Notes under the pieces: generated by a model
The model's database searches: none
What the model was told of the DNA's origin: nothing
What the model saw: the letters and a program-made list of their open reading frames with translations, nothing else
Part shown: piece after piece, positions 36,391 through 45,356 of the stretch
Layout: every line of letters starts with the position of its first letter
Position numbering within the stretch: the stretch's first letter is position 1
Program-made: the position numbers and the translations under genes
Source: Acidobacteriota bacterium
GTDB lineage: Bacteria; Acidobacteriota; Terriglobia; UBA7540
DNA length: 64,000 nucleotides
Direction of reading: 5' to 3'
Assembly (NCBI GenBank): GCA_021838785.1
Contig: JAKCCV010000006.1
Location: 1 to 64,000 of the forward strand

Positions 36391-37278
36391 CTATGGACTA
36401 TCCCAAGTCACCGGCACGCCGGCCAAGCGTTCCAAAATCGCGGCGGGAGCCAACTCCGGCCTCAGCATAGCGCGTCGCGATATGATGAAGGTCTGCTCGA
36501 GCGCCATCTGCCCGGAAATCACGGCATGACTCACCATGTCCGTAAAGACAAGCCAACTCGATTGCGGGGGGAAGCTCCACCGTTGCTTGGGGCAAGTTTG
36601 CTGAAAGCCCGCATTCTCTTTTAGGAAATTATGGAAGCGGTGCATGATGGCATCATAGGGGGCGCGGCGGGCGCCGGGCAATCTCCATTGGCGGGCAAGC
36701 CGCCTGACCGGCGACTGGCCGCGCCGGGCCAGCCGGGCGAGGCCCGCCATCTCGGCAAACCGCTCCGCCAAGGCGGGGAAGGGATCAGTGGTCACCCAGA
36801 CGCGGGACTTCTCCGGATTGAGATTGACGAAAAAGCGCAAAATGCGGTCTCCGCCGGTGGGGCGCGTCGGAAAAGCATCAAAGTGCAGCAGGTCGTTCCT
36901 CGCGTGGATACGCAGAGGCCGACCTTCCTCCTCGCAGGGGCGAAAACTCGCGTAATCGAGCCGCCAACTTGCCGCGTACCGCGCTAAAAGCCGCGCCAAC
37001 AAGCGCGCGCTCTGCTCGGAGAATGAGCGCATCAGTCGGCGCAGCCGCTCCGCATCACTGCCGCGCGCTGTTCCCGTCAGACTATCCTCGACCGGCCGAT
37101 AAGCGATGTTCTTGTGATAGGGTGCCTCCGTCAGCCGCTGCGAGAGCAGAAACTGCCGGTCGTCCTCGGAGAACTCAATCGGCACGCCGTGGTAAAACAA
37201 AATGTTGCCTGCCTCAAGCTGCGCGTAATCCGAAAGGCTAATCTCGGAATTAAAGTCTTGAATCGGGATAAGCTCCAT
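36391..37278 (-). CDS. kdoO: Kdo 3-hydroxylase
   Basis: 295 residues. RNDLLHFDAFPTRPTGGDRI holds the Fe(II)-binding H-x-D motif; RFFVNLNPEKSRVWVTTDPF continues the cupin-like core; and a downstream His in TDMVSHAVISG can complete the 2-His-1-Asp triad. This is the Fe(II)/2-oxoglutarate/O2-dependent Kdo hydroxylase family, which oxidises Kdo in lipid A-core to 3-hydroxy-Kdo (Ko). It implies an LPS-bearing organism with Ko in its core. No ribosome site is obvious at 37278. Confidence 0.82.
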   Translation of the reverse strand: MELIPIQDFNSEISLSDYAQLEAGNILFYHGVPIEFSEDDRQFLLSQRLTEAPYHKNIAYRPVEDSLTGTARGSDAERLRRLMRSFSEQSARLLARLLARYAASWRLDYASFRPCEEEGRPLRIHARNDLLHFDAFPTRPTGGDRILRFFVNLNPEKSRVWVTTDPFPALAERFAEMAGLARLARRGQSPVRRLARQWRLPGARRAPYDAIMHRFHNFLKENAGFQQTCPKQRWSFPPQSSWLVFTDMVSHAVISGQMALEQTFIISRRAMLRPELAPAAILERLAGVPVTWDSP

Positions 37279-37556
37279 CGGAACAACTCGGCTCCAGCCG
37301 CATTTTCAGTCTATATTTCTACACTGAATCGGGTCGAATTGGCACGCGAAAAAACTGTTGGATAAGGATTTCTTGCGAAGTTGGCGGGCGCGTCCGTCGC
37401 CATCGTCGGGTGCGCAACATGGGACGGCGACTTGGGTGGCGGGGGTTTGCCGGTTTTTTGCCGTCGGCGTTTGGTGCTCGCCTGTGCTAACATGCAGCGA
37501 GGGGATTGGCGCGGAGAGCGGAGGCATCCTGCGCGCAGCAAGGCTTACCTCAACTT

Positions 37557-38555
37557 ATGAATGCTGAAACCAAACGGCCGCGCGTGCTGAGCGGCATGCG
37601 ACCCACCGGCAAGTTGCACCTGGGCAACTGGGTGGGAGCGCTTGAAAATTGGATTGCGCTTCAAGAGGAGCACGAGTGTTTCTACTTTGTCGCCGATTGG
37701 CACATGCTGACCACAGACTATGCGGACACTTCCGAGCTGCCATCGAACATTCAAGAAATGGTGACGGATTGGCTGGCCGCTGGACTCGACCCCGAAAAGT
37801 CAACCCTGTTTGTCCAATCGCGGTTGCCGGAGCACGCCGAGCTGTGTCTCTTGTTCTCGATGATTACCCCGCTCGGCTGGCTGGAGCGTGTGCCGACCTA
37901 TAAAGAACAACTCGAAAATGTCCGCGATAAGGACCTGCACACCTACGGCTTTCTCGGCTATCCGGTGCTGCAGGCGGCGGACATCCTGATGTACAAGGCC
38001 GACTTCGTACCCGTCGGCGAGGATCAGGTGGCGCACGTCGAGCTGACGCGCGAAATTGCGCGACGGTTCAATAACTTTTACGGCCCCATCTTCCCGGAGC
38101 CGGCGGATCGGCTGACGCACGCGCCTCGCTTGCCCGGCACCGATGGCCGCAAGATGTCGAAGAGCTACCACAACGCGATTTATCTTTCTGATCCGCCTTC
38201 GGTCGTTTCCCAAAACTTGGCCACGATGATTACCGACCCGGCGCGCAAGCGCCGGACCGACCCGGGCAATCCAGACGTGTGCCCGGTCTTCGATCTGCAC
38301 AAGGTGTTCTCGACGCCAGCGGAGATTGGTCGCATCAACCGAGAGTGTCGCACGGCTGAAATTGGCTGCCTGGAGTGCAAGGCGATTTTGGCAAAGAACG
38401 TCAACGCGCGCCTTGCGCCCATCCAGGAGCGCCGAAAGGCTTACGAACAAGAGCCGCAGAAGGTCTGGACGATTCTTGAAGAGGGCACTCAAAAGGCGCG
38501 GTCGGTGGCGCAGGGGACGATGATGGAAGTTCGCAAGGCCATGAAGCTGGCATAA
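37557..38555 (+). CDS. trpS: Tryptophanyl-tRNA synthetase
   Basis: Class I synthetase that charges tRNA-Trp. The HIGH-like motif is TGKLHLGN (17-24) and the signature KMSKS is at 199-203 (GRKMSKSYHN). 332 residues, normal. ATG 37557 is chosen; the longer frame adds a non-conserved 17-residue stretch. Immediately followed by scpA with no gap. Confidence 0.95.
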   Translation: MNAETKRPRVLSGMRPTGKLHLGNWVGALENWIALQEEHECFYFVADWHMLTTDYADTSELPSNIQEMVTDWLAAGLDPEKSTLFVQSRLPEHAELCLLFSMITPLGWLERVPTYKEQLENVRDKDLHTYGFLGYPVLQAADILMYKADFVPVGEDQVAHVELTREIARRFNNFYGPIFPEPADRLTHAPRLPGTDGRKMSKSYHNAIYLSDPPSVVSQNLATMITDPARKRRTDPGNPDVCPVFDLHKVFSTPAEIGRINRECRTAEIGCLECKAILAKNVNARLAPIQERRKAYEQEPQKVWTILEEGTQKARSVAQGTMMEVRKAMKLA

Positions 38556-39422
38556 ATGTCCGACGATTCCATTCCCGCTCAACCTCATCCCGCCGCGCCG
38601 CCGACCGGTGCAGCCGAGCCGGCCAAACGCGTCACGCGCGCGCTCACGCTTCCGCCGACCATCAAGCTGGAGGTTTACGAAGGCCCCCTCGATCTTTTGC
38701 TCGATCTCATTCGCCAGCAGCAGATCAATATTTATGACATCCCCATCGCTCGCATCACGCGGCAGTATCTCGATTACCTTCGCATGATGGAAGAGCTGAA
38801 CATTGACTTGGCGGGCGAGTTCATTCTGATGGCGGCAACGTTGATTTATATCAAGTCGAAGATGCTGCTGCCGCCGGACCCTTCCGCGCCGCCGGAAGAG
38901 CAGGAAGACCCGCGCGCTGAACTGGTGCATCGCCTGCTCGAGCATGAGCAGTTCAAAAACGCCGCGGAGATGTTGCAATCCAAGCGCACCGTGGAGGATG
39001 CCACCTGGACGCGTTCGGGGATCAGCGAATTTCAGGAGGCCGACGATGAGCCGGGCCTGGCGGTTTCTGTGTTTGACCTGATTTCCGCTTTTCGCGAGAT
39101 TCTGGAGCGCGCCCAAAAGCGGCCGCCCCTTGAGATTAAGCGGGAGGAAGTCACGGTTCGAAGGATGCTCGAGCACGTCGAGCGCGTGCTCAGTGAGCGC
39201 GCGGGACCGGTCACGCTGGAGGTTCTGATCGGCGGCTACACGTGGCGGCAGGCGCTGATTGCGCTCTTTCTGGCCTTGCTGGAGCTGGCACGCTTGCGCG
39301 CGATTGTGCTCCGCCAAGCTGACCTGTTTGCGCCCATCACCGTGGTCAAGAGCCAACGCTTTGCGGAGATTTTGGCCACTCTCGACGCCGCCACGCTCGA
39401 GCAGAGCTTGGGAGAAATTTAA
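38556..39422 (+). CDS. scpA: Segregation and condensation protein A
   Basis: 288 residues. LEVYEGPLDLLLDLIRQQQI, IYDIPIARITRQYLDYLRMM and LAGEFILMAATLIYIKSKML are the ScpA N-terminal signature; the C-terminal winged helix ends with RFAEILATLDA. A kleisin that bridges the SMC heads. The start codon follows the trpS stop directly. No scpB is visible next to it. Confidence 0.92.
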   Translation: MSDDSIPAQPHPAAPPTGAAEPAKRVTRALTLPPTIKLEVYEGPLDLLLDLIRQQQINIYDIPIARITRQYLDYLRMMEELNIDLAGEFILMAATLIYIKSKMLLPPDPSAPPEEQEDPRAELVHRLLEHEQFKNAAEMLQSKRTVEDATWTRSGISEFQEADDEPGLAVSVFDLISAFREILERAQKRPPLEIKREEVTVRRMLEHVERVLSERAGPVTLEVLIGGYTWRQALIALFLALLELARLRAIVLRQADLFAPITVVKSQRFAEILATLDAATLEQSLGEI

Positions 39423-39474
39423 GCCGGCTCACATCGGCGCGGCATGGACCAATTCATCAGTCCGCCCGGACGGC

Positions 39475-39960
39475 TCACATCCGTCGCGGCTCCGTGCTCC
39501 GGCGTGAAATTTCCTGAGCGGTGCATTCCTCGCAAAAATAGTTCCCGCCTTGAGTGGAGAAAGCCTCCTCCGCCAGCTTGATGACGCGGTGGCACATGGA
39601 GCACCGGGTGGGTTCGTAGGCTGGAGGGTTCTCGAGCTTCACGAAGTTATATTCGTTCGTCCCGTACCAGATGTACATCTCGGTTTCAAAACCCTCTCTG
39701 CACTGCTTGCAATTCCGCCAGTCGCCTTTGTGCTCTTCGGCGTGATGGTAGCCGCACAGAGTGAGCCGGCGATGGTTCCGGTGGCAACTGTTCCGGGCAT
39801 AGGAAAAGATCACGTATTCGTCCTCATCATCGCAAATCCACTGGCCACAGCACTCGGTCTTCATCAGCTTGCCCGTCTTGCCACATAAGCCGCACCGAGC
39901 GCGGCCGGCGGCCGGCTCCGGCCGGCGGTTCACCTTTGGCTTGCTCCCTGTTCCTGCCAT
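39475..39960 (-). CDS. Hypothetical protein with multiple zinc-binding Cys motifs
   Basis: 161 residues with CGLCGKTGKLMKTECCG near 23-39, then CDDEDEYVIFSYARNSCHRN, CGYHHAEEHKGDWRNCKQC, CSMCHRVIK and CEECTAQ. At least four Cx2C pairs imply two or more structural zincs. No catalytic domain recognised. ATG 39960 has GGAGGAG at four bases. The 290 bases between this and the next gene hold nothing I can name. Confidence 0.7.
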   Translation of the reverse strand: MAGTGSKPKVNRRPEPAAGRARCGLCGKTGKLMKTECCGQWICDDEDEYVIFSYARNSCHRNHRRLTLCGYHHAEEHKGDWRNCKQCREGFETEMYIWYGTNEYNFVKLENPPAYEPTRCSMCHRVIKLAEEAFSTQGGNYFCEECTAQEISRRSTEPRRM

Positions 39961-40248
39961 GAACTCCTCCTTCGCCGCATGACTCTTTCTTCGGGTGCGC
40001 CCGTTTGAGCCCGGGAGTTTTTTCTCGCCCCCCTGCTCAACCCGCCGCCTTCACCATCGCGGTGAGCCGCGTTCGCTCGTCCATATCGGTTTGATCATAC
40101 AATGGCGCAGTGATTCAATCGCTCCGTTGGAGATGACCTGATGTTTCCCTTTCGCGGCGCGGACTTTTTGAAAATTGATCCCCAGTCCAGCGACCAGGAA
40201 AAATTGGTCCGGCGAACGGGCGCCCGTTCAACCGTTAGACGAGAAATT

Positions 40249-40485
40249 TCAAATACCTTTGGCTAGGTCTCTCTGGCAGTGCGGACAGACGGAGGCGGCG
40301 CGGTGCACCCGCTCCCGACAGAAGGGACACTCCTTCCGGTTCCCCTTCGAGAAAACGGTAGCGAGGATGCCGAGGGGGCCGAAGATGAGGCCCGCAATAA
40401 GGGCCAGGCAGCCCTCGCCCTTCTTGGCGCCGATCGCTGCGGCGACCAGGCCGCACGCGAACCAAAGCAGCAGGATGAAGTCCAT
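40249..40485 (-). CDS. Small membrane protein with zinc ribbon
   Basis: 78 residues. Two short hydrophobic helices (FILLLWFACGLVAAAIGAKK and LALIAGLIFGPLGILATVF) are followed by CPFCRERVHRAASVCPHCQR, a Cys4 zinc ribbon. The arrangement of two helices plus a C-terminal ribbon is common in small uncharacterised membrane proteins. Confidence 0.65.
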   Translation of the reverse strand: MDFILLLWFACGLVAAAIGAKKGEGCLALIAGLIFGPLGILATVFSKGNRKECPFCRERVHRAASVCPHCQRDLAKGI

Positions 40486-40551
40486 CTTGAAGTCCCTTCA
40501 TTCGCCACGAGCGCTCTGCGCGACGCCAAAAAGCACGGTTCATTGTGCGCT

Positions 40552-40983
40552 TCAGCGAGGAACTCCCGGCACGTCCCTCGGTATCCGCCAGTCCATAGCC
40601 CTAGAGATGGCCTTTTCTATCGTCGTCACACAAACGTCCTCCTGCTCCCCGCCGATGCGGTTCAACAGCCTGGTCCGGGAGCTTTCGGTCACGAAGACGT
40701 GGACCGCGAGCCGCCACCCTTCACCTAGCCCCAGCTTGGATACCAGTCGGCGCAAGCCGGCGTACCAGCGCTCCTCCCTGCTACTGATCCTGTCCCCCAG
40801 CTCCTGGACGTTTTGGCCGGTCGACACCTCCACCACGAGGATGAGCTTATTGACGAAATCCAACGCAAGCGCGTCAGGGTTCGGCTGCCCTTCGCCGAAC
40901 CGGAACTGGGGGCATGCGAAGACGTCCCCGTCATGTGTCAGATAAACCAGTGCTAGATCTTCGACAAGACTCGACGCGTCCAT
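40552..40983 (-). CDS. Hypothetical nuclease-like small protein
   Basis: 143 residues, MDASSLVEDLALVYLTHDGD, then DALALDFVNKLILVVEVSTG and DRISSREERWYAGLRRLV. The D...VVEV pattern followed by a basic helix is reminiscent of restriction-endonuclease-like (PD-(D/E)XK) folds, but no exact match can be made. GGAGGGC precedes ATG 40983 at a good distance. No neighbour suggests a role. Confidence 0.55.
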   Translation of the reverse strand: MDASSLVEDLALVYLTHDGDVFACPQFRFGEGQPNPDALALDFVNKLILVVEVSTGQNVQELGDRISSREERWYAGLRRLVSKLGLGEGWRLAVHVFVTESSRTRLLNRIGGEQEDVCVTTIEKAISRAMDWRIPRDVPGVPR

Positions 40984-41255
40984 CTGCTGCCCTCCAATCA
41001 AGGGGTGGCCTGTGCGCTGTCATGAACCGCATAGAAATCGGCTATTGACACCGATGATTATGCACGAATCAGGCCCCCCCGGGCAACGTCGGCAAGACCC
41101 TCGGCACCGAGGCCAGCTAGCCCATTCTCCCTTGGCGATGCGGTCTTTAGCATGGAAGGGAATCAATCTGGGACTTGCGGCACGACCTTCCCGCCCGAAT
41201 GGCCGTGCGTGCCGCGCTCGAAGGTTTCGCGGTCGTGTTGCCTCTCACCACTTGG

Positions 41256-41483
41256 TCAGCGGAGCCGAAGGTAATCCTCGACGCTGAACCCGGCGTCTTT
41301 GAGGACACGGACGGCCAGGCCACGACCGATCTCACAGCCCGTGTGAACCGGCACGGTGACGGAGATTTTGCGCTGCGCGTGCCAAAGGGTCAGGTGGCTG
41401 CCCGCCTGCCTGTCTTCGACGAAGCCCTGGCTCTTGAGAAACCGGACTAGTTCGCGAGCCGTCACCTGCGGCATGCGGCTCAT
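41256..41483 (-). CDS. hicA: HicA-family mRNA interferase toxin
   Basis: 75 residues: MPQVTARELVRFLKSQGFVE, then the HicA core QAGSHLTLWHA with the active-site His, and IGRGLAVRVLKDAGFSVEDY. HicA toxins cut mRNA. The ATG at 41483 overlaps the hicB stop by four bases (ATGA), the antitoxin-first order. An ATG at 41474 is another possible start. Confidence 0.85.
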   Translation of the reverse strand: MSRMPQVTARELVRFLKSQGFVEDRQAGSHLTLWHAQRKISVTVPVHTGCEIGRGLAVRVLKDAGFSVEDYLRLR

Positions 41484-41719
41484 TCAGGAATCCCAACCGT
41501 CAACTCCTCGACATGCACCAGCCGGTCATCCTGCGGGATGGATTCTCCGTGGGCGAGAAGGCTCGCGGTGTGCTGCTCGATGGCTTCCCGGATATTTCGC
41601 CGCGCCTCTTCGATCGTCTTGCCGTTTGAGAAACAGCCCGGGACCGTTGGACTGTAAGCAAGGTAGCCCTCGTCCTCGGGTTCTTTCTCGACCACAATCT
41701 GGAACGAGTAGAATCGCAT
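41480..41719 (-). CDS. hicB: HicB-family antitoxin
   Basis: 79 residues, MRFYSFQIVVEKEPEDEGYL, then AYSPTVPGCFSNGKTIEEAR and NIREAIEQHTASLLAHGESI: the partially degenerated RNase H-like HicB domain. No C-terminal ribbon-helix-helix or HTH is visible, so DNA binding might need a partner. GGAGAG precedes ATG 41719. Neutralises HicA and probably represses the pair. Confidence 0.85.
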   Translation of the reverse strand: MRFYSFQIVVEKEPEDEGYLAYSPTVPGCFSNGKTIEEARRNIREAIEQHTASLLAHGESIPQDDRLVHVEELTVGIPE

Positions 41720-41857
41720 GGATAGGCTCTCCTTCGCCGCCGCGGGCCGCGCGCACCCATTATGACATAACTCTGCGCGCCCGACGGCCATCACGCAATC
41801 GCAAGGCAGCGCAACAGCAAGTCCGGACCCTAATCCCCAATTGCTAATCCCTGTCCT

Positions 41858-42844
41858 TCATCCGTTCACCGCTTTCATTCCGCCTTCGGGATAGCGTTGG
41901 CCGGCGGCCGCGCCGAGCGGCAGGATTTCATCCAGGCGCGCCAGGTCGTCGCGAGAAAGTGCGATTTCGGCTGCGGCGATATTTTCTTCCAGGTGTGAGA
42001 TGCGGCTGGCGCCGGGAATCGGCACAATGTCTTGGCCCTGCGCGAGCACCCAGGCGAGCGCCAGTTGCGCCGGTGTCACGCCCTTTTCGCGGGCCATCGC
42101 CTCCACCCGCCGCACCAAGTCAAGGTTCTTCTGAAAATTTTCGCCCTGGAACCGCGGGTTCGTGCGACGCCAGTCGTCGGCAGCGAGGTCGTCGGGCGAC
42201 TTGATTTTGCCGCTCAAAAAGCCGCGCCCGAGCGGGCTGTAGGCCACAAAGGTGATACCCAGTTCCCGGCAAGTCGAAAGAATTTCGGTTTCCGGGTCGC
42301 GGCTCCAGAGCGAATATTCAGTTTGGAGCGCGGAGATGGGATGCGTCTTGTGCGCGCGGCGGAGGGTGGCGGGCGCAGCTTCGGAGAGGCCCAGATAGCG
42401 CACCTTGCCTTGTTCCACCAGCCGCGCCATGGCCCCGACCGTTTCTTCAATCGGCACCGTAGGGTCCACGCGGTGCTGGTAATAAAGGTCAATGTGGTCC
42501 AAGCCGAGGCGCCTCAAGCTGGCGTCGCAAGCCTGGCGGACATAATCCGGGCGGCCGTTGATGGCCAGGAAATTCCCGGCCGCGTCGCGTACATTGCCGA
42601 ACTTGGTGGCCAGGAGCGCCTGGTCGCGCCGGCCTTTCAAGGCGCGCCCGACCAGTTGCTCATTGCGGCCGTTGCCGTAAACGTCCGCCGTGTCCAGGAA
42701 ATTGACGCCCAGGTCGAGCGCCCGATGGATCACCTGCAGCGATTCGCCGTCGTCGCGCGGGCCGTAAAACTCCGACATGCCCATGCAACCGAGGCCGATG
42801 GCGGAAACTTTTACGTCACTGTGACCGAGTTTGCGGTGTTGCAT
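41858..42844 (-). CDS. Aldo/keto reductase (AKR13-like)
   Basis: 328 residues. The tetrad appears as Asp in FLDTADVYG with Tyr in the same block, Lys in LLATKFG and His in [21 protein letters not shown] and [14 protein letters not shown] complete the NADPH-binding parts. This subfamily reduces aldehydes or ketones; the physiological substrate is unknown. AAGGAA upstream. Confidence 0.92.
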   Translation of the reverse strand: MQHRKLGHSDVKVSAIGLGCMGMSEFYGPRDDGESLQVIHRALDLGVNFLDTADVYGNGRNEQLVGRALKGRRDQALLATKFGNVRDAAGNFLAINGRPDYVRQACDASLRRLGLDHIDLYYQHRVDPTVPIEETVGAMARLVEQGKVRYLGLSEAAPATLRRAHKTHPISALQTEYSLWSRDPETEILSTCRELGITFVAYSPLGRGFLSGKIKSPDDLAADDWRRTNPRFQGENFQKNLDLVRRVEAMAREKGVTPAQLALAWVLAQGQDIVPIPGASRISHLEENIAAAEIALSRDDLARLDEILPLGAAAGQRYPEGGMKAVNG

Positions 42845-42903
42845 TGGAAATTCCTTCTTTCTCCACCCCGGCTACAGCGGCGACTTAACAGGTCCTCTAC
42901 CGT

Positions 42904-44121
42904 TTATTTATAACGGCGCGCGGTGTTCACGTAAGGAAGGCGCTCGTTCGCATAAGGACTGCTGCTATTCGCGTAGGGGGTGTCGGTATTCGTATAAGGA
43001 GTGCCCACGTTCGCATACGGATTGTTGGCGTAGCCTGGCCCGTACCCCGACGGCGGGCTCGGGGCCCGCGCTGCATCCATCGCGGCCCTTGTGGGAGGCG
43101 CGGGAGCGTCAGCCCGCTGGGCGAAGGTTGGAATCACTCGCTGGACTTCTTCCCGTGAAAGAGCTTTTCGCGACAAAGCCGCAGGGTTCCCAGCCGTCCG
43201 AAAGTCCGAAACCCAGTAATATTGCGCAGGTTCACCCCTGGCGGGGAGCACGGGAAGAATAATGGCGTTTCCAGAGATCTGGGGGAAAAGCTGCACGAAC
43301 GTTTTCATCTCGGCCCACGTCGGCTGATAATGACCGCTTTTGCAAGTCACCACCTTTGGGATCCCGTCCTCCACCACCATCTCTCCTGCTGCCTGGACCG
43401 GCCGCCCGCTCAGGAACGAAGAATGATGAAACTTGCCCTCCTCGTGCGAGCCGGCATACAGGTTTCCCTCCAGGTCCACCACAAATATCGCCCAGCCCTC
43501 GCCCGAGAAGACGGTCTTATGGATCCTCGTCGAAAAAGGCGCGCCCGGGTCAAGCACATACTGAAGCTGGTTTCCAACAAAAACCAGTTTGTACTTGTCT
43601 GCTTCTATATCCTTCAAGTAGGCTACCCGGTCTATGTCCGCCGCAGGCACGCCGAGATAATCCCAAAAGCTCGTCCTATTTTGGATCGCGCGGAAATTTT
43701 TCATCCACTCTTGGAATCGGTCTGCCAAGTCGTAGCCGGGCCGATGGTAGGGATCGAGCAGTTCCAGCCAGTAGCTCCTGTTCTTATCGGAAATGGACTT
43801 AGGGTCGGCCGGGCCCGTTAAGGTCTTTATTCCCACCCCCCCTGCCTCCGTGCCGGCCTGCTCCGCCAGATACTTCATCGCCTCCCATCGCTTGCGGTTA
43901 GTTTGGCTGCCCGGCTTGCTTTCATGGGGAGGATGGCTGGTAACCCACGCTCCGGCGTTCATCAATAACCGCTGGAGTACCTTCGCCTTCTCTTGGCGGC
44001 TGCCGCCGACCGTCAGGAGGACGTCGTAGGTGTGTACATCGCCCCAAATCTGGAGGATGAATTCATTGTTCGACTCTGGCCGAATTTTGGCGTCCCTGAG
44101 GACTTGCTCATTTATCCACAT
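42904..44121 (-). CDS. Large hypothetical protein with C-terminal PYxN heptad repeats
   Basis: 405 residues from MWINEQVLRDAKI. The middle contains FSGEGWAIFVVDLEGNLYAG, then HHSSFLSGRPVQAAGEM and CKSGHYQPTWAEM. I recall this GHSSF...AGE...SGHY module from many predicted secreted or toxin-like proteins of bacteria, but its function is not known. The last 40 residues are five 7-residue units (PYANVGT, PYTNTDT, PYANSSS, PYANERL, PYVNTAR). No signal peptide. SD GGAGGA at good spacing. Its neighbours give no clue. Confidence 0.6.
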   Translation of the reverse strand: MWINEQVLRDAKIRPESNNEFILQIWGDVHTYDVLLTVGGSRQEKAKVLQRLLMNAGAWVTSHPPHESKPGSQTNRKRWEAMKYLAEQAGTEAGGVGIKTLTGPADPKSISDKNRSYWLELLDPYHRPGYDLADRFQEWMKNFRAIQNRTSFWDYLGVPAADIDRVAYLKDIEADKYKLVFVGNQLQYVLDPGAPFSTRIHKTVFSGEGWAIFVVDLEGNLYAGSHEEGKFHHSSFLSGRPVQAAGEMVVEDGIPKVVTCKSGHYQPTWAEMKTFVQLFPQISGNAIILPVLPARGEPAQYYWVSDFRTAGNPAALSRKALSREEVQRVIPTFAQRADAPAPPTRAAMDAARAPSPPSGYGPGYANNPYANVGTPYTNTDTPYANSSSPYANERLPYVNTARRYK

Positions 44122-44393
44122 TACTTTTCCTCCTCCCCGCACTGGCGGCACGAAGCCTCATGTGAGTTCGGCTCATCCTACACGAACTTATCTGCCCGTT
44201 TCAAGCCAGACCGGGCTGGGCCGAGTTGTACAGAGGGAATCGGGATGGAGGTGGTGGCGGGAAGAGAGATTGGCCGGTGGAGAGCCCTAATTTTCGGGCC
44301 TGGAGATTTACGCGGCCATTCAAGAGGGCGGGTGATAATGGCTGAACCAACCACAGCCCGCCTGCGTATATGTCCTAGAGGAGGGCTTTGACG

Positions 44394-44996
44394 ATGGCCA
44401 GTGAACCGCAACCGCCGCGTTCGTCCCCACCTTTACCGCCCGCGCCGCCTGTGCCGCCGCGCCAGGGTCATCATTCCTTGGCAATCGTTCTGGCTATTTT
44501 GGCACTGATCGTGACCGTCGCCGTACTGGCGATCTGGGTGGGCGTTCAATTTCTTTCCCACAGCATGATCCGCGTCAGCCGAGAGAACGGCGAAAAGCAA
44601 GTAACCATCCGCACGCCCGCCGGAACACTTGAGGTGAATAAAGGCGAGCGCGTGGGGGAAGCGGCGCTCGGCTTGCCGATTTACCCCGGGGCGAGGCGGC
44701 TTGAAAACCATCACTCCAAAAGCGTGGAGCTGAGCTTCGGCCTTCCGAGCGGCAAAGACATGCGCCTGGTGGTTGCCAAGTTTGAAACCGCCGATCCGCT
44801 CGATGAGGTCGAAAAGTATTACCAGCAACAGATCGGCGACGAAGTGACCAAGTTTACGCCGCGCGACCACGATGGCAAAACCGTTTTCGAAATCAAACAT
44901 CAGGACGAGGAAAAAATCGTCGCCCTCAAGCGCGAGGCCGGCGAAACCGTGATTGACTTGGTCCATATGCTGCGCGGCACTCCCCAGCCAAACTGA
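44394..44996 (+). CDS. Membrane-anchored protein with proline-rich N-terminus
   Basis: 200 residues. The first 27 are Pro-rich (ASEPQPPRSSPPLPPAPPVP), a single transmembrane helix follows (LAIVLAILALIVTVAVLAIW) and the rest is an extracytoplasmic beta-rich domain (SRENGEKQVTIRTPAGTLEV; LGLPIYPGARRLENHHSKSV; YYQQQIGDEVTKF). GAGGAGGG lies eight bases before ATG 44394. Unknown function. The 360 bases behind it hold only the dnaK promoter. Confidence 0.7.
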   Translation: MASEPQPPRSSPPLPPAPPVPPRQGHHSLAIVLAILALIVTVAVLAIWVGVQFLSHSMIRVSRENGEKQVTIRTPAGTLEVNKGERVGEAALGLPIYPGARRLENHHSKSVELSFGLPSGKDMRLVVAKFETADPLDEVEKYYQQQIGDEVTKFTPRDHDGKTVFEIKHQDEEKIVALKREAGETVIDLVHMLRGTPQPN

Positions 44997-45220
44997 GCCG
45001 GGACTCGCCCAGGGCATCTCCAGCGCCTGCCACGGCTTATGCTTGCCAGAGCCGAAAGACCCAAGGGTTGCCCGAGCGGGCAGCGGCTTGGCAATGTCCT
45101 TTACCTCCAGCCCGTTTCCTCAGAGCTTGAGGCCTTCGATCCGGCATGCGCAACCGAGGCGCGAGGCCAGCTTTTCGGCAAGACCCAGCTTGCAGACTTC
45201 AAAATCAGCGTATTTAGATA

Positions 45221-45249
45221 TTGACAATGATGCGCTAAACCTTTATTAT
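45221..45249 (+). promoter_or_regulatory. Promoter of dnaK
   Basis: TTGACA (45221-45226), 17-base spacer, TATTAT (45244-45249), nearly consensus; transcription would begin near 45256, a 100-base leader. I looked for the HAIR operator (CTTGAGT-N7-ACTCAAG) used by HspR and found only a weak CCTCA-GAGCT-TGAGG inverted repeat at 45119-45133. That is not enough to claim a site. Confidence 0.68.
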
Positions 45250-45356
45250 AGCAACGAACTAAATTGGTGGCAGCCTGCATCTAATGCATGGGAAGCCTGG
45301 GCGGCTACCCGGTGGGGTTCAAGGAGCTCCGCTGAACCGTTGAGGAGGATCAAATC

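Noticed and set aside
37800-39356. 518-codon minus-strand frame under trpS and scpA
   Set aside because: Shadow frame; it covers two certain genes and shows no domain.
42904-43030. Short tandem DNA repeats as a CRISPR or VNTR array
   Set aside because: The units are 21 bases, in frame, and encode the PYxN heptads of a protein.
45119-45133. CCTCA-GAGCT-TGAGG inverted repeat as HspR operator
   Set aside because: Arms of only five bases and a wrong spacing compared with HAIR (CTTGAGT-N7-ACTCAAG); lies 90 bases upstream of the -35.
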